Shown here in pieces: positions 37,407 to 48,126 of a stretch of DNA of 64,000 bases. A model generated the notes under the pieces. That model did not search any database, was not told where the DNA came from, and was given only the letters and a program-made list of their open reading frames with translations. How positions within the stretch are numbered: position 1 is the stretch's first letter; the number at the start of each line of letters is the position of its first letter. This DNA is from Xaviernesmea rhizosphaerae. GTDB taxonomy: Bacteria > Pseudomonadota > Alphaproteobacteria > Rhizobiales > Rhizobiaceae. The position numbers and the translations under genes are program-made. The stretch is from NCBI RefSeq assembly GCF_001938945.1, contig NZ_MKIO01000033.1, positions 1-64,000 of the forward strand, written 5' to 3'.

Positions 37407-38414
37407 TCATTCCCCGTTGACGAAGGCCATGTCGGAGGTGGTCAGCGGCACATGGCGCAGCTCGCGGTTGACGAGGAAATTCTCGTTTTCCTCGACCGTA
37501 TCGGCCAGCTCGACCCGCGCGTCAAAGCGTTCGCGGAAGGCCTCGATGATCTCGTTGACGATCACCTCCGGCGCCGAGGCGCCAGCCGACAGGCCGACCG
37601 TGCGCACACCGTCCATCTGGCTCCAATCGATCTCCGCCGCCCGCTGAACCAAGAACGAGGCCTTGGCGCCAGCGCGCGAGGCGACCTCCACCAGCCGCTT
37701 GGAATTGGACGAGTTCGGCGCGCCGACGATCAGGAACAGGTCGCAGCCGGGCGCGGCCTGCTTGACCGCCTCCTGGCGGTTGGTTGTCGCATAGCAGATC
37801 GAATCGGCGGCCGGTGCCGTCAGGTTCGGGAAGCGCTCATGCAACCGCTTGATCACACCGGCCGTGTCGTCCACCGACAGCGTGGTCTGGGTGACGAAGC
37901 CGAGATTGTCGGGATCGGCAGGCTCATAGGCGTCCACATCCTCGATCGTCTCGATCAGCGACACGGTGCCCTCGGGCAGCTGCCCCATCGTGCCGATCAC
38001 CTCGGGATGGCCCGCATGGCCGATCAGCACCACATGGCGCCCGAGCCGGTTATGGCGCATGGCCTGCTTGTGCACCTTCGAGACCAGCGGACAGGTGGCA
38101 TCGAGATAGAAGAGATTGCGGCTCTCGGCATCCGCCGGCACGCTCTTCGGCACGCCATGGGCGGAAAACACCACCGGCTGCTTGCGATGCTCCGGCGGGA
38201 TCTCGTCCAGTTCCTCGACAAAGATCGCCCCCTTGGCCTCCAGCCCCTCGACCACATAGCGATTGTGAACGATCTCGTGACGGACATAGACGGGCGCGCC
38301 GAATTCCTTCAGCGCGAGCACGACGATCTGGATCGCCCGGTCCACCCCGGCGCAGAACCCTCTCGGGCCGCACAGGCGGATGGTCAAAGGCTGTTTGACG
38401 GTCGTCAGGCTCAT
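37407..38414 (-). CDS. ispH: 4-hydroxy-3-methylbut-2-enyl diphosphate reductase
   Basis: A 335-residue [4Fe-4S] enzyme, the last step of the MEP isoprenoid pathway, giving IPP and DMAPP. The three cluster cysteines appear in [24 protein letters not shown] and [13 protein letters not shown]. The substrate-binding histidines in [10 protein letters not shown] and [10 protein letters not shown] and the conserved [12 protein letters not shown] block are present. The product feeds the farnesyl group used by CtaB a few kilobases away, a metabolic link to the cta cluster. ATG start at 38414. Confidence 0.96.
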   Translation of the reverse strand: MSLTTVKQPLTIRLCGPRGFCAGVDRAIQIVVLALKEFGAPVYVRHEIVHNRYVVEGLEAKGAIFVEELDEIPPEHRKQPVVFSAHGVPKSVPADAESRNLFYLDATCPLVSKVHKQAMRHNRLGRHVVLIGHAGHPEVIGTMGQLPEGTVSLIETIEDVDAYEPADPDNLGFVTQTTLSVDDTAGVIKRLHERFPNLTAPAADSICYATTNRQEAVKQAAPGCDLFLIVGAPNSSNSKRLVEVASRAGAKASFLVQRAAEIDWSQMDGVRTVGLSAGASAPEVIVNEIIEAFRERFDARVELADTVEENENFLVNRELRHVPLTTSDMAFVNGE

Positions 38415-38611
38415 CGGATCTCCCTTAGACGCTCCGCAGACGGAGCAGGAGCGTTTCAGGCGAAGGCGTCTCGCCCGCTACGCTTAGTCTCATTTTCACG
38501 ACAAGGCGGACAGGACGTGCCAGCGCCCGCTCGAATGGCTTTCTGCGTGCCCGATATAGGATGTCCGCCGCAGCGACGCCACGGGAAAGTGCGCCCCGTC
38601 GCGCATAGCAT

Positions 38612-39424
38612 CTACGGCTTCGGCGGGTGTTTCGCCCTCATGACGAACGCCACCGTCACCACCAGCAGGGCTGCGGCGAGCCCGTACCAGGTCAGGGCAT
38701 ATTGCAGATGGTTGTTGGGAAAATCGATGAGCGTGATGCCGCCGACCGGCAGGCCGCCGGGATTGGGCGTGGCATCGGCATCGATGAAGAAGGGGACGAA
38801 GCGGCCAGGATCGAGGCTGTCGTCGCGGATCATCCCCTCCAAATCCTTCCAGTAATAGATGTTCTTGGCCGGCTCGTTGTCCGGCAGGATGAAGGAGGGC
38901 TTGGCGGGAAGCCGGGCCCGCGCCAGCCCTGTGATCGTCACCAAGCCGTCAGTTTGGCCGGCCGCGCGCGTTTCGACCGGCTTGCGCTCATAGGGAACGA
39001 AGCCGCGATTGACGAGGAGCATGCGGCCATCGGCAAGCACCAGCGGCGTGTAGACGGCATAGCCCGGCTGGCCGTTCCAGGTGGTGAAGAAATGGCGTTC
39101 GCGGTCGTGCAGGAAACGGCCTTCCACCCGCACCGTGCGGTAATCCACATCGCCGCCGCCGGCCGCGATCGCCTCGATCGCGCGGAGATCGGCAGGCGGG
39201 GCCGCACGGCGTTCGGCGATGGCCGCAAGCAGGTCCTCTTTCCAGGCGAGGCGCTGCATCTGCCAGGTGCCGAGGCCGACGAGCAGGACGAAGACGAGAA
39301 GAAGGCAGAGGGCCCCCACCCCGCGCCCCAAGCCAGACAGACGGCGGCCCGGCAACCGATTACCAGACAGCTTGCGACCCGACGCCGTCTCTGCCGGGGT
39401 CTGCGAAGGCATCGGCTCGGTCAT
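38612..39424 (-). CDS. SURF1 family cytochrome oxidase assembly protein
   Basis: A 270-residue inner-membrane protein that assists haem A delivery to CtaD. It has the SURF1 layout: N-terminal membrane helix (about 36-54) leading into LGTWQMQRLAWKEDL, a periplasmic domain with VRVEGRFLHDRE, NGQPGYAVYTPLVL and LVNRGFVPYERK, and a C-terminal helix (about 243-262) preceded by NNHLQYALTWYGLA. Its ATG overlaps the stop codon of the DUF983 gene as ATGA, so the two are coupled. The frame extends upstream inside DUF983 but is not used. Confidence 0.94.
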   Translation of the reverse strand: MTEPMPSQTPAETASGRKLSGNRLPGRRLSGLGRGVGALCLLLVFVLLVGLGTWQMQRLAWKEDLLAAIAERRAAPPADLRAIEAIAAGGGDVDYRTVRVEGRFLHDRERHFFTTWNGQPGYAVYTPLVLADGRMLLVNRGFVPYERKPVETRAAGQTDGLVTITGLARARLPAKPSFILPDNEPAKNIYYWKDLEGMIRDDSLDPGRFVPFFIDADATPNPGGLPVGGITLIDFPNNHLQYALTWYGLAAALLVVTVAFVMRAKHPPKP

Positions 39425-39822
39425 GGGCGGGTTTCCGGGTCCGGCCGGTCGAGCTTGCCGGAGCGGGCATCGTGGCGGAACTGCAGGTTGATCAGCACGC
39501 CCTTCATCAGCCGCGTCGCGACCAGGCTGAGCACGATGGCGAGCGGCCCCCAGAGCGCGATCTGCAGCCAGAGCGGCGGCGCGAAATTGATCTCGGCCCA
39601 GAGCGCCAGGCCGACGACGATGAAACCGACGATCAGAATGACGAAGACGACAGGGCCATCCCCCGAATCGGCAAAGCCGAAATCGAGCCCGCAGGCGGTG
39701 CAAGCGGGGCGCACGGCGAGCAGCCCCTGAAACAGCCGGCCCTGTCCGCAGCGCGGGCAATGTCCGGTCAGCCCCGATTTCACGGGGTCGACAGGCGGCC
39801 AGAGGGCCTGATCATCGGACAT
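39421..39822 (-). CDS. DUF983 membrane protein
   Basis: A 133-residue protein. The N-terminal part carries a zinc-ribbon-like CPRCGQGRLFQGLLAVRPACTACGLDF (four cysteines), followed by two membrane helices (about 56-78 and 83-105). This family is linked by gene neighbourhood to cytochrome oxidase genes, and its role in assembly is inferred from that. ATG at 39822 has GGGGAG in front. Translationally coupled to SURF1 downstream. A full RIME-like repeat lies about 20 bases upstream of the start. Confidence 0.9.
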   Translation of the reverse strand: MSDDQALWPPVDPVKSGLTGHCPRCGQGRLFQGLLAVRPACTACGLDFGFADSGDGPVVFVILIVGFIVVGLALWAEINFAPPLWLQIALWGPLAIVLSLVATRLMKGVLINLQFRHDARSGKLDRPDPETRP

Positions 39823-39843
39823 GCTGTTCTCCCCGTCTCGATT

Positions 39844-39948
39844 AGAGCATCGGACCGAAAAGTGGGAACCGGTTTTCGGAAAAATCCGATGCAAAAACAA
39901 AATTATAGAGCATTGTTCTGCGTGCTATTTTCAGTCCGATTCTCTAAT
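39844..39948. repeat. RIME-like repeat, full length
   Basis: GAGCATCGGACCGAAAAGTG..CCGGTTTTCGG..TCCGATGC, spacer AAAAACAAAAT, then AGAGCATTG..CAGTCCGATTCTCT. It is the reverse orientation of the 18191 copy and sits between DUF983 and the kinase-like gene. Confidence 0.88.
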
Positions 39949-40156
39949 GTGCGGCGTTTCGGTTTGCAGGAGCAGGCCCGCCGCCAGCGAGACCGGCGCA
40001 TCGGGTCGAAAGCCTCTTCGGGTTTTTCGATCCGATGCGCCGAGCCCTCGCTTTTGGCAGGAAAACCTGTCAGAGCCCAGCCTTCATTCCAAGCCCCGTT
40101 GCTTCGGCCCGGCCATGCCGGCACCGGGCGCCGCCCGCCGGACAGGAACAAGCCGC

Positions 40157-40807
40157 ATGACCGACATCCAGGCGCCCGCCCCCATTGTCATCCTGAACGG
40201 TGCGCCGCGCAGCGGCAAGACCTCGATCGCGCGCGCCCTTCAGGCGCAGGCAGACGAGATCTGGATCAATCTGGGCGTGGACGTCTATGCCCGCGCCACG
40301 CCGGAAAAGCTCCTGCCGGGGATCGGCCTCAGGCCGGGCGGCGAGCGGGCCGATCTTGAGAAACACCTGCCGCGGCTTTATGCCGGCCTCTGGGAGTCGA
40401 TTGCCGCCCATGCGCGCTGCGGCCTGCCGGTCGTGGCCGATGTCGGCCTGCATGACGGGCATTCACGCGCGCTGAACCTCCTGCAGGACGCCGCCCGGCG
40501 GCTCGATGGGCTGCCGGTTCTCTTCGTCGGCGTCTATTGCACGCTGCCGGAGATCCTCGCCCGCCGCGCCGCCGACCCGAATGCCAACGGCACGCGCTAT
40601 GCGCGGCCCATGCCGAACCAGCCCGTGCCGCGTCCTGTCCTGCTCTGGCAGAAAGCCGTGCATCAGCCGGGCCAGTATGATCTCGCGCTCGACACCGCGA
40701 GCCTGTCGCCCGAAAACTGCGCCACCCAGATCCTCGATCGGCTTTGCGCACCGCGCGAGCGGCCGAGTGTGTTCGAGCAGATCAACGGCACCTGGCGCGC
40801 GCGCTGA
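40157..40807 (+). CDS. Chloramphenicol-phosphotransferase-like P-loop kinase
   Basis: A 216-residue soluble P-loop protein. Walker A is LNGAPRSGKTSIARAL (about 13-28). VVADVGLHDGHSRALNLL and LPVLFVGVYCTLPEILARR follow, and the C-terminus resembles the CPT family (CPT of Streptomyces phosphorylates chloramphenicol). In proteobacteria such proteins have unknown small-molecule substrates, so resistance should not be assumed. It is encoded against the direction of the surrounding cta/surf1/isp genes, with RIME-like repeats on both sides, which suggests later insertion into the cluster. ATG 40157 follows a GACAGGAA site. Confidence 0.75.
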   Translation: MTDIQAPAPIVILNGAPRSGKTSIARALQAQADEIWINLGVDVYARATPEKLLPGIGLRPGGERADLEKHLPRLYAGLWESIAAHARCGLPVVADVGLHDGHSRALNLLQDAARRLDGLPVLFVGVYCTLPEILARRAADPNANGTRYARPMPNQPVPRPVLLWQKAVHQPGQYDLALDTASLSPENCATQILDRLCAPRERPSVFEQINGTWRAR

Positions 40808-40896
40808 CCAGGCCATAGCCCGGGTCCGGCAGCGTCTCGCCAAAAAGCGCCGGCCGCATCTCGGGGGCCAGCGCCATTGCGCCCTTCAGAGTCTCG

Positions 40897-40940
40897 GACT
40901 TTCCCGAAAACCGGCTCCCGGTTTCCGGTCCGGTGCCTTA
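40897..40940. repeat. RIME-like repeat, half copy touching the ctaE stop
   Basis: GGACTTTCCCGAAAACCGGC, then TTTCCGGTCCGGTGCCTTA. The final TTA is the reverse complement of the ctaE stop codon TAA. Confidence 0.65.
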
Positions 40941-41813
40941 GCCGGCAATCGGCGCGCCCCAGCCACCCCAGACATAGATGGCGAAAAACAGGAACAGCCA
41001 GACCACGTCGACGAAGTGCCAGTACCAGGCGGCTGCCTCGAAACCGAAATGGCGCTGCGGCGTGAAATCGCCCTTCACGGCGCGGATCAGGCAGACGAGC
41101 AGGAAGATGGTGCCAACAAGCACATGGAAGCCATGGAAGCCCGTGGCCATGAAGAAGGTGGCGCCGTAGATCGAGTCCTTGAAGGCAAAGGGCGCGTGCA
41201 TGTACTCATAGGCCTGCACGAAAGAGAACAGCACGCCGAGCACGACGGTGAGCGACAGGCCGGTGATCAGGCCCTTGCGGTCGTTCTGCAGCAGCGCGTG
41301 GTGCGCCCACGTCACCGTCGTTCCCGACAGGAGCAGGATCACGGTGTTGTAGATCGGCAGATGCCAGGGATCGAGCACCTCGACGCCCTTCGGCGGCCAT
41401 TGCCCGCCGGTGAAGGTGGCGCGGGTCGCCTGGATCGCCTCGCCGGGGAAGAGGCTGGCATCGAAATAGGCCCAGAACCAGGCCACGAAGAACATCACCT
41501 CCGAGGCGATGAACATGATCATGCCATAGCGCAGGTGGAGCGAGACGACGCGGGTGTGATGGCCCTCATGCGCCTCCTTGATCGTATCCGACCACCAGCC
41601 GAACATGGTGTAGAGCACCACGGCGAGGCCAATGAAGAAGATCCAGGGATTGGCGAGATTGAGGCCGAACAGGTGGAAGCTGCCGCCCGAGAGATAGCGC
41701 ATATAGCCGACGCCGCCAAAGGCCATGACGAAGGCGCCGATCGAGGCCAGAAGCGGCCAGGGGCTCGGATCGATGATGTGATAGTCGTGATTCTTCTGGT
41801 GTGCCTCGGCCAT
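40938..41813 (-). CDS. ctaE: Cytochrome c oxidase subunit III
   Basis: A 291-residue inner-membrane subunit of the aa3-type oxidase. Seven membrane helices are evident. Typical blocks are YHIIDPSPWPLLASIGAF at the start, GFHGFHVLVGTIFL, and the C-terminal AAWYWHFVDVVWLFLFFAIYVWGG. A conserved glutamate in MFIASEVMFFVAWFWAYF is the oxygen-channel or proton-related residue of the family. ATG at 41813 starts MAEAHQKNHDYH, as in other rhizobia. It is separated from ctaG by 380 bases that hold a repeat. Confidence 0.96.
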   Translation of the reverse strand: MAEAHQKNHDYHIIDPSPWPLLASIGAFVMAFGGVGYMRYLSGGSFHLFGLNLANPWIFFIGLAVVLYTMFGWWSDTIKEAHEGHHTRVVSLHLRYGMIMFIASEVMFFVAWFWAYFDASLFPGEAIQATRATFTGGQWPPKGVEVLDPWHLPIYNTVILLLSGTTVTWAHHALLQNDRKGLITGLSLTVVLGVLFSFVQAYEYMHAPFAFKDSIYGATFFMATGFHGFHVLVGTIFLLVCLIRAVKGDFTPQRHFGFEAAAWYWHFVDVVWLFLFFAIYVWGGWGAPIAG

Positions 41814-42090
41814 GAATACTCCCCCGTCTCCGTCCTCGACGCTCTGCGCTCGTTCCCGCCAGGCGGGCCCGCGCGTCATCCTCCGCCGCCGGGCCGTCCT
41901 GATCGAAAATTCCCGCCCGGCCCTGCCTGTCGATGCGCCGGCAAGGCCTTCCTTCCCATCAACTTACCCTGAATTCGCCTGTAATCCAGAGCCATTGCCA
42001 CAGGTCGCCTTTTTCCTCGGCGTCCTGCCAGTTCCAGTCGAAGGCCGGTCCGGTCAATCGCACAGATCCCGGCCGGCTCCACCGCTTGAC
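41814..42090. other. Spacer upstream of ctaE
   Basis: No gene is seen. With the repeat that follows, it separates ctaE from ctaG by 383 bases, more than expected inside an operon, so ctaE may have its own promoter. None was recognised. Confidence 0.4.
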
Positions 42091-42193
42091 AGCATCTGAC
42101 TGAAAGCCGGATGCTGTCTGATGCTCTCCATTCTCTGTTTGTGCATCGGAGTGTTCCGAAAACCGGTTCCCACTTTTCGGTCCGATGCTCTAA
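42091..42193. repeat. RIME-like repeat, full length
   Basis: AGCATCTGACTG..CTGTCTGATGCTCT, a spacer with CTGTTTGTGCATC, then GGAGTGTTCCGAAAACCGG..TTTTCGGTCCGATGCTCTAA. Same orientation as 18191. It ends just after the ctaG stop codon. Confidence 0.88.
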
Positions 42194-42196
42194 TGT

Positions 42197-42808
42197 TCAG
42201 CCACCCTGCGGCGGAGGAACCACGGCGCCCTTCACGCTCGCCAACGGCTTCGACGGCGTATGCGGATAGAAGGTGTAGGAGAGCGTCAGCGTGCGGATGC
42301 CGCGCGTTTCGATCGGCTTGACGATCTCGGGATCGACGAAGAAGACTACGGGCATTTCCCGCTCCTCGCCCGGCTGCAGCGTCGTCTCCGTAAAGCAGAA
42401 GCATTGCACCTTGTTGAAATAGGCGCCCGCGGCCATCGGCGTGACGTTGAACACCGCCTGCCCCGTCGTCGGGACCGAAGCGATGTTCTTGACCTTGAAC
42501 GAGACCTGCACCGTCTCGCCGATGCGCGGCTCGACCGCGCGGTCGATTGGGGTGAAGCGCCAGGGAAGCCCGCCGCCGATATTGGCGTCGAAGGTCACGC
42601 GGATGCGCTGGTCGAGAATGGTATCGGAGGCCTGCTCCACCCGCTGCGTCGTGCCGTTATAGCCGGTGACACGGCAGAACATGTCGTAGAGCGGCACGGC
42701 CGCATAGGACATGCCGATCATCCCGCCGACGAAGGCCAGACAGGCGGCAACGATCAGCCCGTCATTGCGCCGCTTTCCCTGCATCGTCTGTTGCGTCCCG
42801 TCCGTCAT
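42197..42808 (-). CDS. ctaG: Cytochrome c oxidase copper-insertion protein CtaG/Cox11
   Basis: A 203-residue protein. One N-terminal membrane helix (about 17-37) is followed by a periplasmic Ig-like copper domain. The copper-binding CFCFTE motif (about residues 135-140), the upstream [14 protein letters not shown] and the C-terminal TLSYTFYP are all Cox11 hallmarks. It delivers copper to the CuB site of CtaD. ATG at 42808 follows AAGGAGGAG. The coxF stop lies about 140 bases upstream, with a RIME-like repeat in between. Confidence 0.95.
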   Translation of the reverse strand: MTDGTQQTMQGKRRNDGLIVAACLAFVGGMIGMSYAAVPLYDMFCRVTGYNGTTQRVEQASDTILDQRIRVTFDANIGGGLPWRFTPIDRAVEPRIGETVQVSFKVKNIASVPTTGQAVFNVTPMAAGAYFNKVQCFCFTETTLQPGEEREMPVVFFVDPEIVKPIETRGIRTLTLSYTFYPHTPSKPLASVKGAVVPPPQGG

Positions 42809-42851
42809 GCCCGGCTCCTCCTTCCGTGCGTGCGAATCCCAGATCATGCCG

Positions 42852-42951
42852 CCGAAAACCGGCTCCTAGTTCTCGGTCCGATGCTCTCACTTTTTTGTTT
42901 CGCATCAGATTGTCCCGAAAACCGGTTCCCACTTTTCGGTCCGATGCTTTA
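42852..42951. repeat. RIME-like repeat, full length, containing the coxF stop codon
   Basis: The element runs from GAAAACCGGCTCCTAGTTCT, through GGTCCGATGCTCTCACTTTT and TGTTTCGCATCAGA, to CCGAAAACCGGTTCCCACTT, and ends TTCGGTCCGATGCTTTA. The last three bases (TTA) are the coxF stop on the other strand. It appears to consist of two second-type palindromes in tandem. Confidence 0.82.
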
Positions 42952-43092
42952 ATGCGCCATTCCCGCCCCGAACTTGATCAGCGTGATCGCATAGAACAGC
43001 GCCACCAGGGCGAAGAGCGCCAGGCCGACCGCCACGTTCCGGCTACGGCGCGACTTTTTCTGCGCTTCGGTCAGCGTCACCCGCTGGATCAT
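42949..43092 (-). CDS. coxF: CoxF-like small cytochrome oxidase cluster membrane protein
   Basis: A 47-residue protein that starts [19 protein letters not shown], has one membrane helix (about 20-40) and ends KFGAGMAH. The same kind of small protein, with a conserved TxxQKKxRRxRN start, sits between ctaB and ctaG in other alphaproteobacteria and is annotated CoxF. Its ATG overlaps the ctaB stop codon as ATGA, so it is translationally coupled. Its role in oxidase assembly is inferred from position. Its stop codon lies at the boundary of a RIME-like repeat. Confidence 0.85.
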   Translation of the reverse strand: MIQRVTLTEAQKKSRRSRNVAVGLALFALVALFYAITLIKFGAGMAH

Positions 43093-44036
43093 GCCCAGGC
43101 CCCCGTCATCAGCGCCTGCGCCAGCCGGTCGATCATCAGCGCGGCGAAGATCACGAAGAGATAGAGGATGGAGTAGCCGAACAGTTTCTTGGCCGGAACC
43201 ATCGCCTTGTCTCCGTCAGGCATGCGCTTGACCTTGACCGACAGCCAGACGAAAACGGCGCCGAGCAGGCCGGCAAAGACGCCATAGACGGGGCTGGAGA
43301 GACCAATGGCTGCCGGCGCCACGCCGACGGCGGCGGTCAGCACGGCATAGACCAGGATTTGCGTCTTGGTCGTCGCCTCGCCACAGACATTCGGCATCAT
43401 CGGCACGCCCACGGCCTCGTAATCCTTCATCTTGAACAGCGCCAGCGCCCAGAAATGGGCCGGCGTCCACAGGAAGATGATCAGGAACAGCACGATGCTT
43501 TCGAGCGAGACGCCGCCGGTCACGCAGGCCCAGCCGATCATCGGCGGAAAGGCGCCGGCCGCGCCGCCGATGACGATATTCTGCGGCGTCGAGCGCTTCA
43601 GCCACATCGTATAGATCACGGCATAGAAGAAGATGGTGAAGGCGAGCAGACCGGCAGACAGCCAGTTCACGGCCAGGCCCAGGATCGCCACCGAGAAGGC
43701 CGACAGCGTCAGGCCGAAGCCGAGCGCCTCACCCGGGCGGATGCGGCCGGCGGGGATCGGCCGGCGGGCCGTCCGGGTCATCACGCGGTCGATATCGGCG
43801 TCGTACCACATGTTGAGCGCGCCGGAGGCGCCGGCCCCCACGGTGATACAGAGAATGGCCACCACGGCCAGCACCGGATGCAGATGACCCGGCGCCAGCA
43901 TCAGGCCGGCAAAGGCGGTGAACACCACGAGCGACATCACGCGCGGCTTCAAGAGGGCCAGGTAATCGCGCGCCGTGGCCTCCGACAGGAGGCCGGCGTC
44001 GAGACAGACCGTTTCGCGATCGTCGATGGCGGTCAT
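43089..44036 (-). CDS. ctaB: Protoheme IX farnesyltransferase
   Basis: A 315-residue polytopic UbiA-family enzyme that converts haem B into haem O, the precursor of haem A for the aa3 oxidase. The prenyl-diphosphate motif [19 protein letters not shown] (about 87-105) and the second loop [23 protein letters not shown] (about 208-230) are intact. About nine membrane helices are present. ATG at 44036. Its 3' end overlaps coxF by four bases. Confidence 0.96.
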   Translation of the reverse strand: MTAIDDRETVCLDAGLLSEATARDYLALLKPRVMSLVVFTAFAGLMLAPGHLHPVLAVVAILCITVGAGASGALNMWYDADIDRVMTRTARRPIPAGRIRPGEALGFGLTLSAFSVAILGLAVNWLSAGLLAFTIFFYAVIYTMWLKRSTPQNIVIGGAAGAFPPMIGWACVTGGVSLESIVLFLIIFLWTPAHFWALALFKMKDYEAVGVPMMPNVCGEATTKTQILVYAVLTAAVGVAPAAIGLSSPVYGVFAGLLGAVFVWLSVKVKRMPDGDKAMVPAKKLFGYSILYLFVIFAALMIDRLAQALMTGAWA

Positions 44037-44404
44037 TCGTACTATCCAATCTCAGGGCGTTTACCTGCATCAAGACAGGAAAACGCTTGCGCTTTCGTTT
44101 CCGGCGCCGAAAGGGGCATCGGGCACGGCCGCGATTGCCGGGCCTTACCGATGTAACCGATCCTCATGCTTTCCCCCATGTGACGCAAAGCCGCTGTCTG
44201 CGCTCGGCATCCCATGGACGAGGCCTGCGCCTCCTCCAACACAGGCCGCGCCGGAAAGCATGCGCCGCCGGTCCGGCTATGTCACGACATATCCGTCTTG
44301 AAAAGACTGCAATCGATCTTTGCTTGCGCCAATGCGCCCGCTGCCGGGGCTGTCAGAGCCGGATCGCGCCGGATGGCGGCGCGATCTCGTTGCTTATCGG
44401 CCGG
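44037..44404. other. 368-bp gap between ctaD and ctaB
   Basis: No convincing gene is seen on either strand. A 14-bp palindrome TATGTCACGACATA lies at 44278-44291. The gap is large for one operon, so ctaB-coxF-ctaG may be separately promoted. Confidence 0.4.
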
Positions 44405-46992
<2,588 letters not shown>

Positions 46993-47430
46993 AACGATCT
47001 CTCCCCTCTGGCCGTTTTCGCCGCCGAACCTGCCGGCCCGGAGCCGGCGAAAAGCCTGCCAACCTCCATCGTTTCAAACCACAGATTGACCAATGTCGCA
47101 ATGTTTGTCCATCCGCCGGATTGTCGCATTTTCCCGAGCGCGGACGTGATCTTGGCCGGGTTTTCGCGCGCGCCTCGCGCGGCGGCCGTGCCAGCAACGG
47201 CCCCGGCCTGATTTCCGCCACAAGACGCCCGTCTAAAGCCTTGTCTGACGCGCGCAGATCGAGCCGCGCGCCACCGGCATGCGGCAATCAGCGCAGCATT
47301 TGCCCGGTGGAAAACACGCAGTTTATCATGGCCGCGCATGGATTTGCCGGCCGCATCGGGCCATCCGGGCTTTTCATTTGCGCGCACGCGCTTCAAGAAT
47401 AGCGCCAACGATTCGGAGTTCGAGGTTTAC
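46993..47430. promoter_or_regulatory. Divergent ctaC / ialB regulatory region
   Basis: A 438-bp non-coding region that must hold promoters for the cta operon and ialB. TGTCGCA occurs twice (47094-47100 and 47122-47128) upstream of ctaC, a possible regulator site that I cannot assign. No repeat element is present. Confidence 0.4.
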
Positions 47431-48003
47431 ATGGGCTTGCCCCTTCTTTCCCGGCTGTCGGTCGCGGCCGCCCTGTCCGTCGCTGCAGCCTTCGGCGCGC
47501 AGGCCCAGACGCAGCAGCCTCCGGCACCGCAGCCGTCCGCCCCATCGGCACCGGCATCCCCCCAGACGAATGCGCCGGGCACGGTGAAATCGAATCACGG
47601 AGCCTGGTCGATCGTCTGCGACCAGCCGGCCGGCGCCTCCGGCGAGCAATGCGCGCTGATGCAGAACGTGATCGCCGAGGACCGGCCGGAGGTCGGCCTG
47701 TCGGTCGTGATCCTGAAGACCGCCGATCGCAAGGCGAAGATCCTGCGCGTTCTCGCCCCGCTCGGCGTGCTCCTGCCCAACGGCCTCGGCCTCAATGTCG
47801 ATGGCAAGGATATCGGCCGCGCCTATTTCGTGCGCTGCTTCAACGATGGCTGCTATGCCGAGGTGGTGCTGGAAGACGAACTTCTGAAAACCTTCCGCTC
47901 GGGTCAGACGGCGACCTTCATCGTCTTCCAGTCGCCCGAGGAAGGCATCGGCATTCCCGTCGACCTCAAGGGCTTCGGCGAGGGTTACGACGCCCTGCCC
48001 TGA
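47431..48003 (+). CDS. Invasion-associated locus B (IalB) family protein
   Basis: A 190-residue secreted protein. The signal peptide ends near QAQT (about residue 24) and is followed by a Pro/Ala-rich linker (25-50). The IalB domain holds four conserved cysteines, in GAWSIVCDQ, EQCALMQ and VRCFNDGCYAEV, suggesting two periplasmic disulfides. LPNGLGLNVDG and FQSPEEGIGIPVDLKGF are family blocks. The name comes from Bartonella invasion work; in free-living rhizobia the role is envelope-related and unclear. ATG at 47431 has GAGG upstream. Confidence 0.88.
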   Translation: MGLPLLSRLSVAAALSVAAAFGAQAQTQQPPAPQPSAPSAPASPQTNAPGTVKSNHGAWSIVCDQPAGASGEQCALMQNVIAEDRPEVGLSVVILKTADRKAKILRVLAPLGVLLPNGLGLNVDGKDIGRAYFVRCFNDGCYAEVVLEDELLKTFRSGQTATFIVFQSPEEGIGIPVDLKGFGEGYDALP

Positions 48004-48126
48004 GGCACCCATCGGCGCGCTTGTCCAGGGTCACCGCGAGATGGCCATGCCAGCCTTGCGGAGGCGGAAGGCGCCCTCTACATGGGAAACTCGACCAAGA
48101 GACCGAACGCTGCAGGAGCCTCCCCG

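Noticed and set aside
40157..40807. Antibiotic resistance (chloramphenicol phosphotransferase)
   Set aside because: The P-loop and general CPT pattern are present, but proteobacterial homologues are not known to confer resistance, so only the family name is given.
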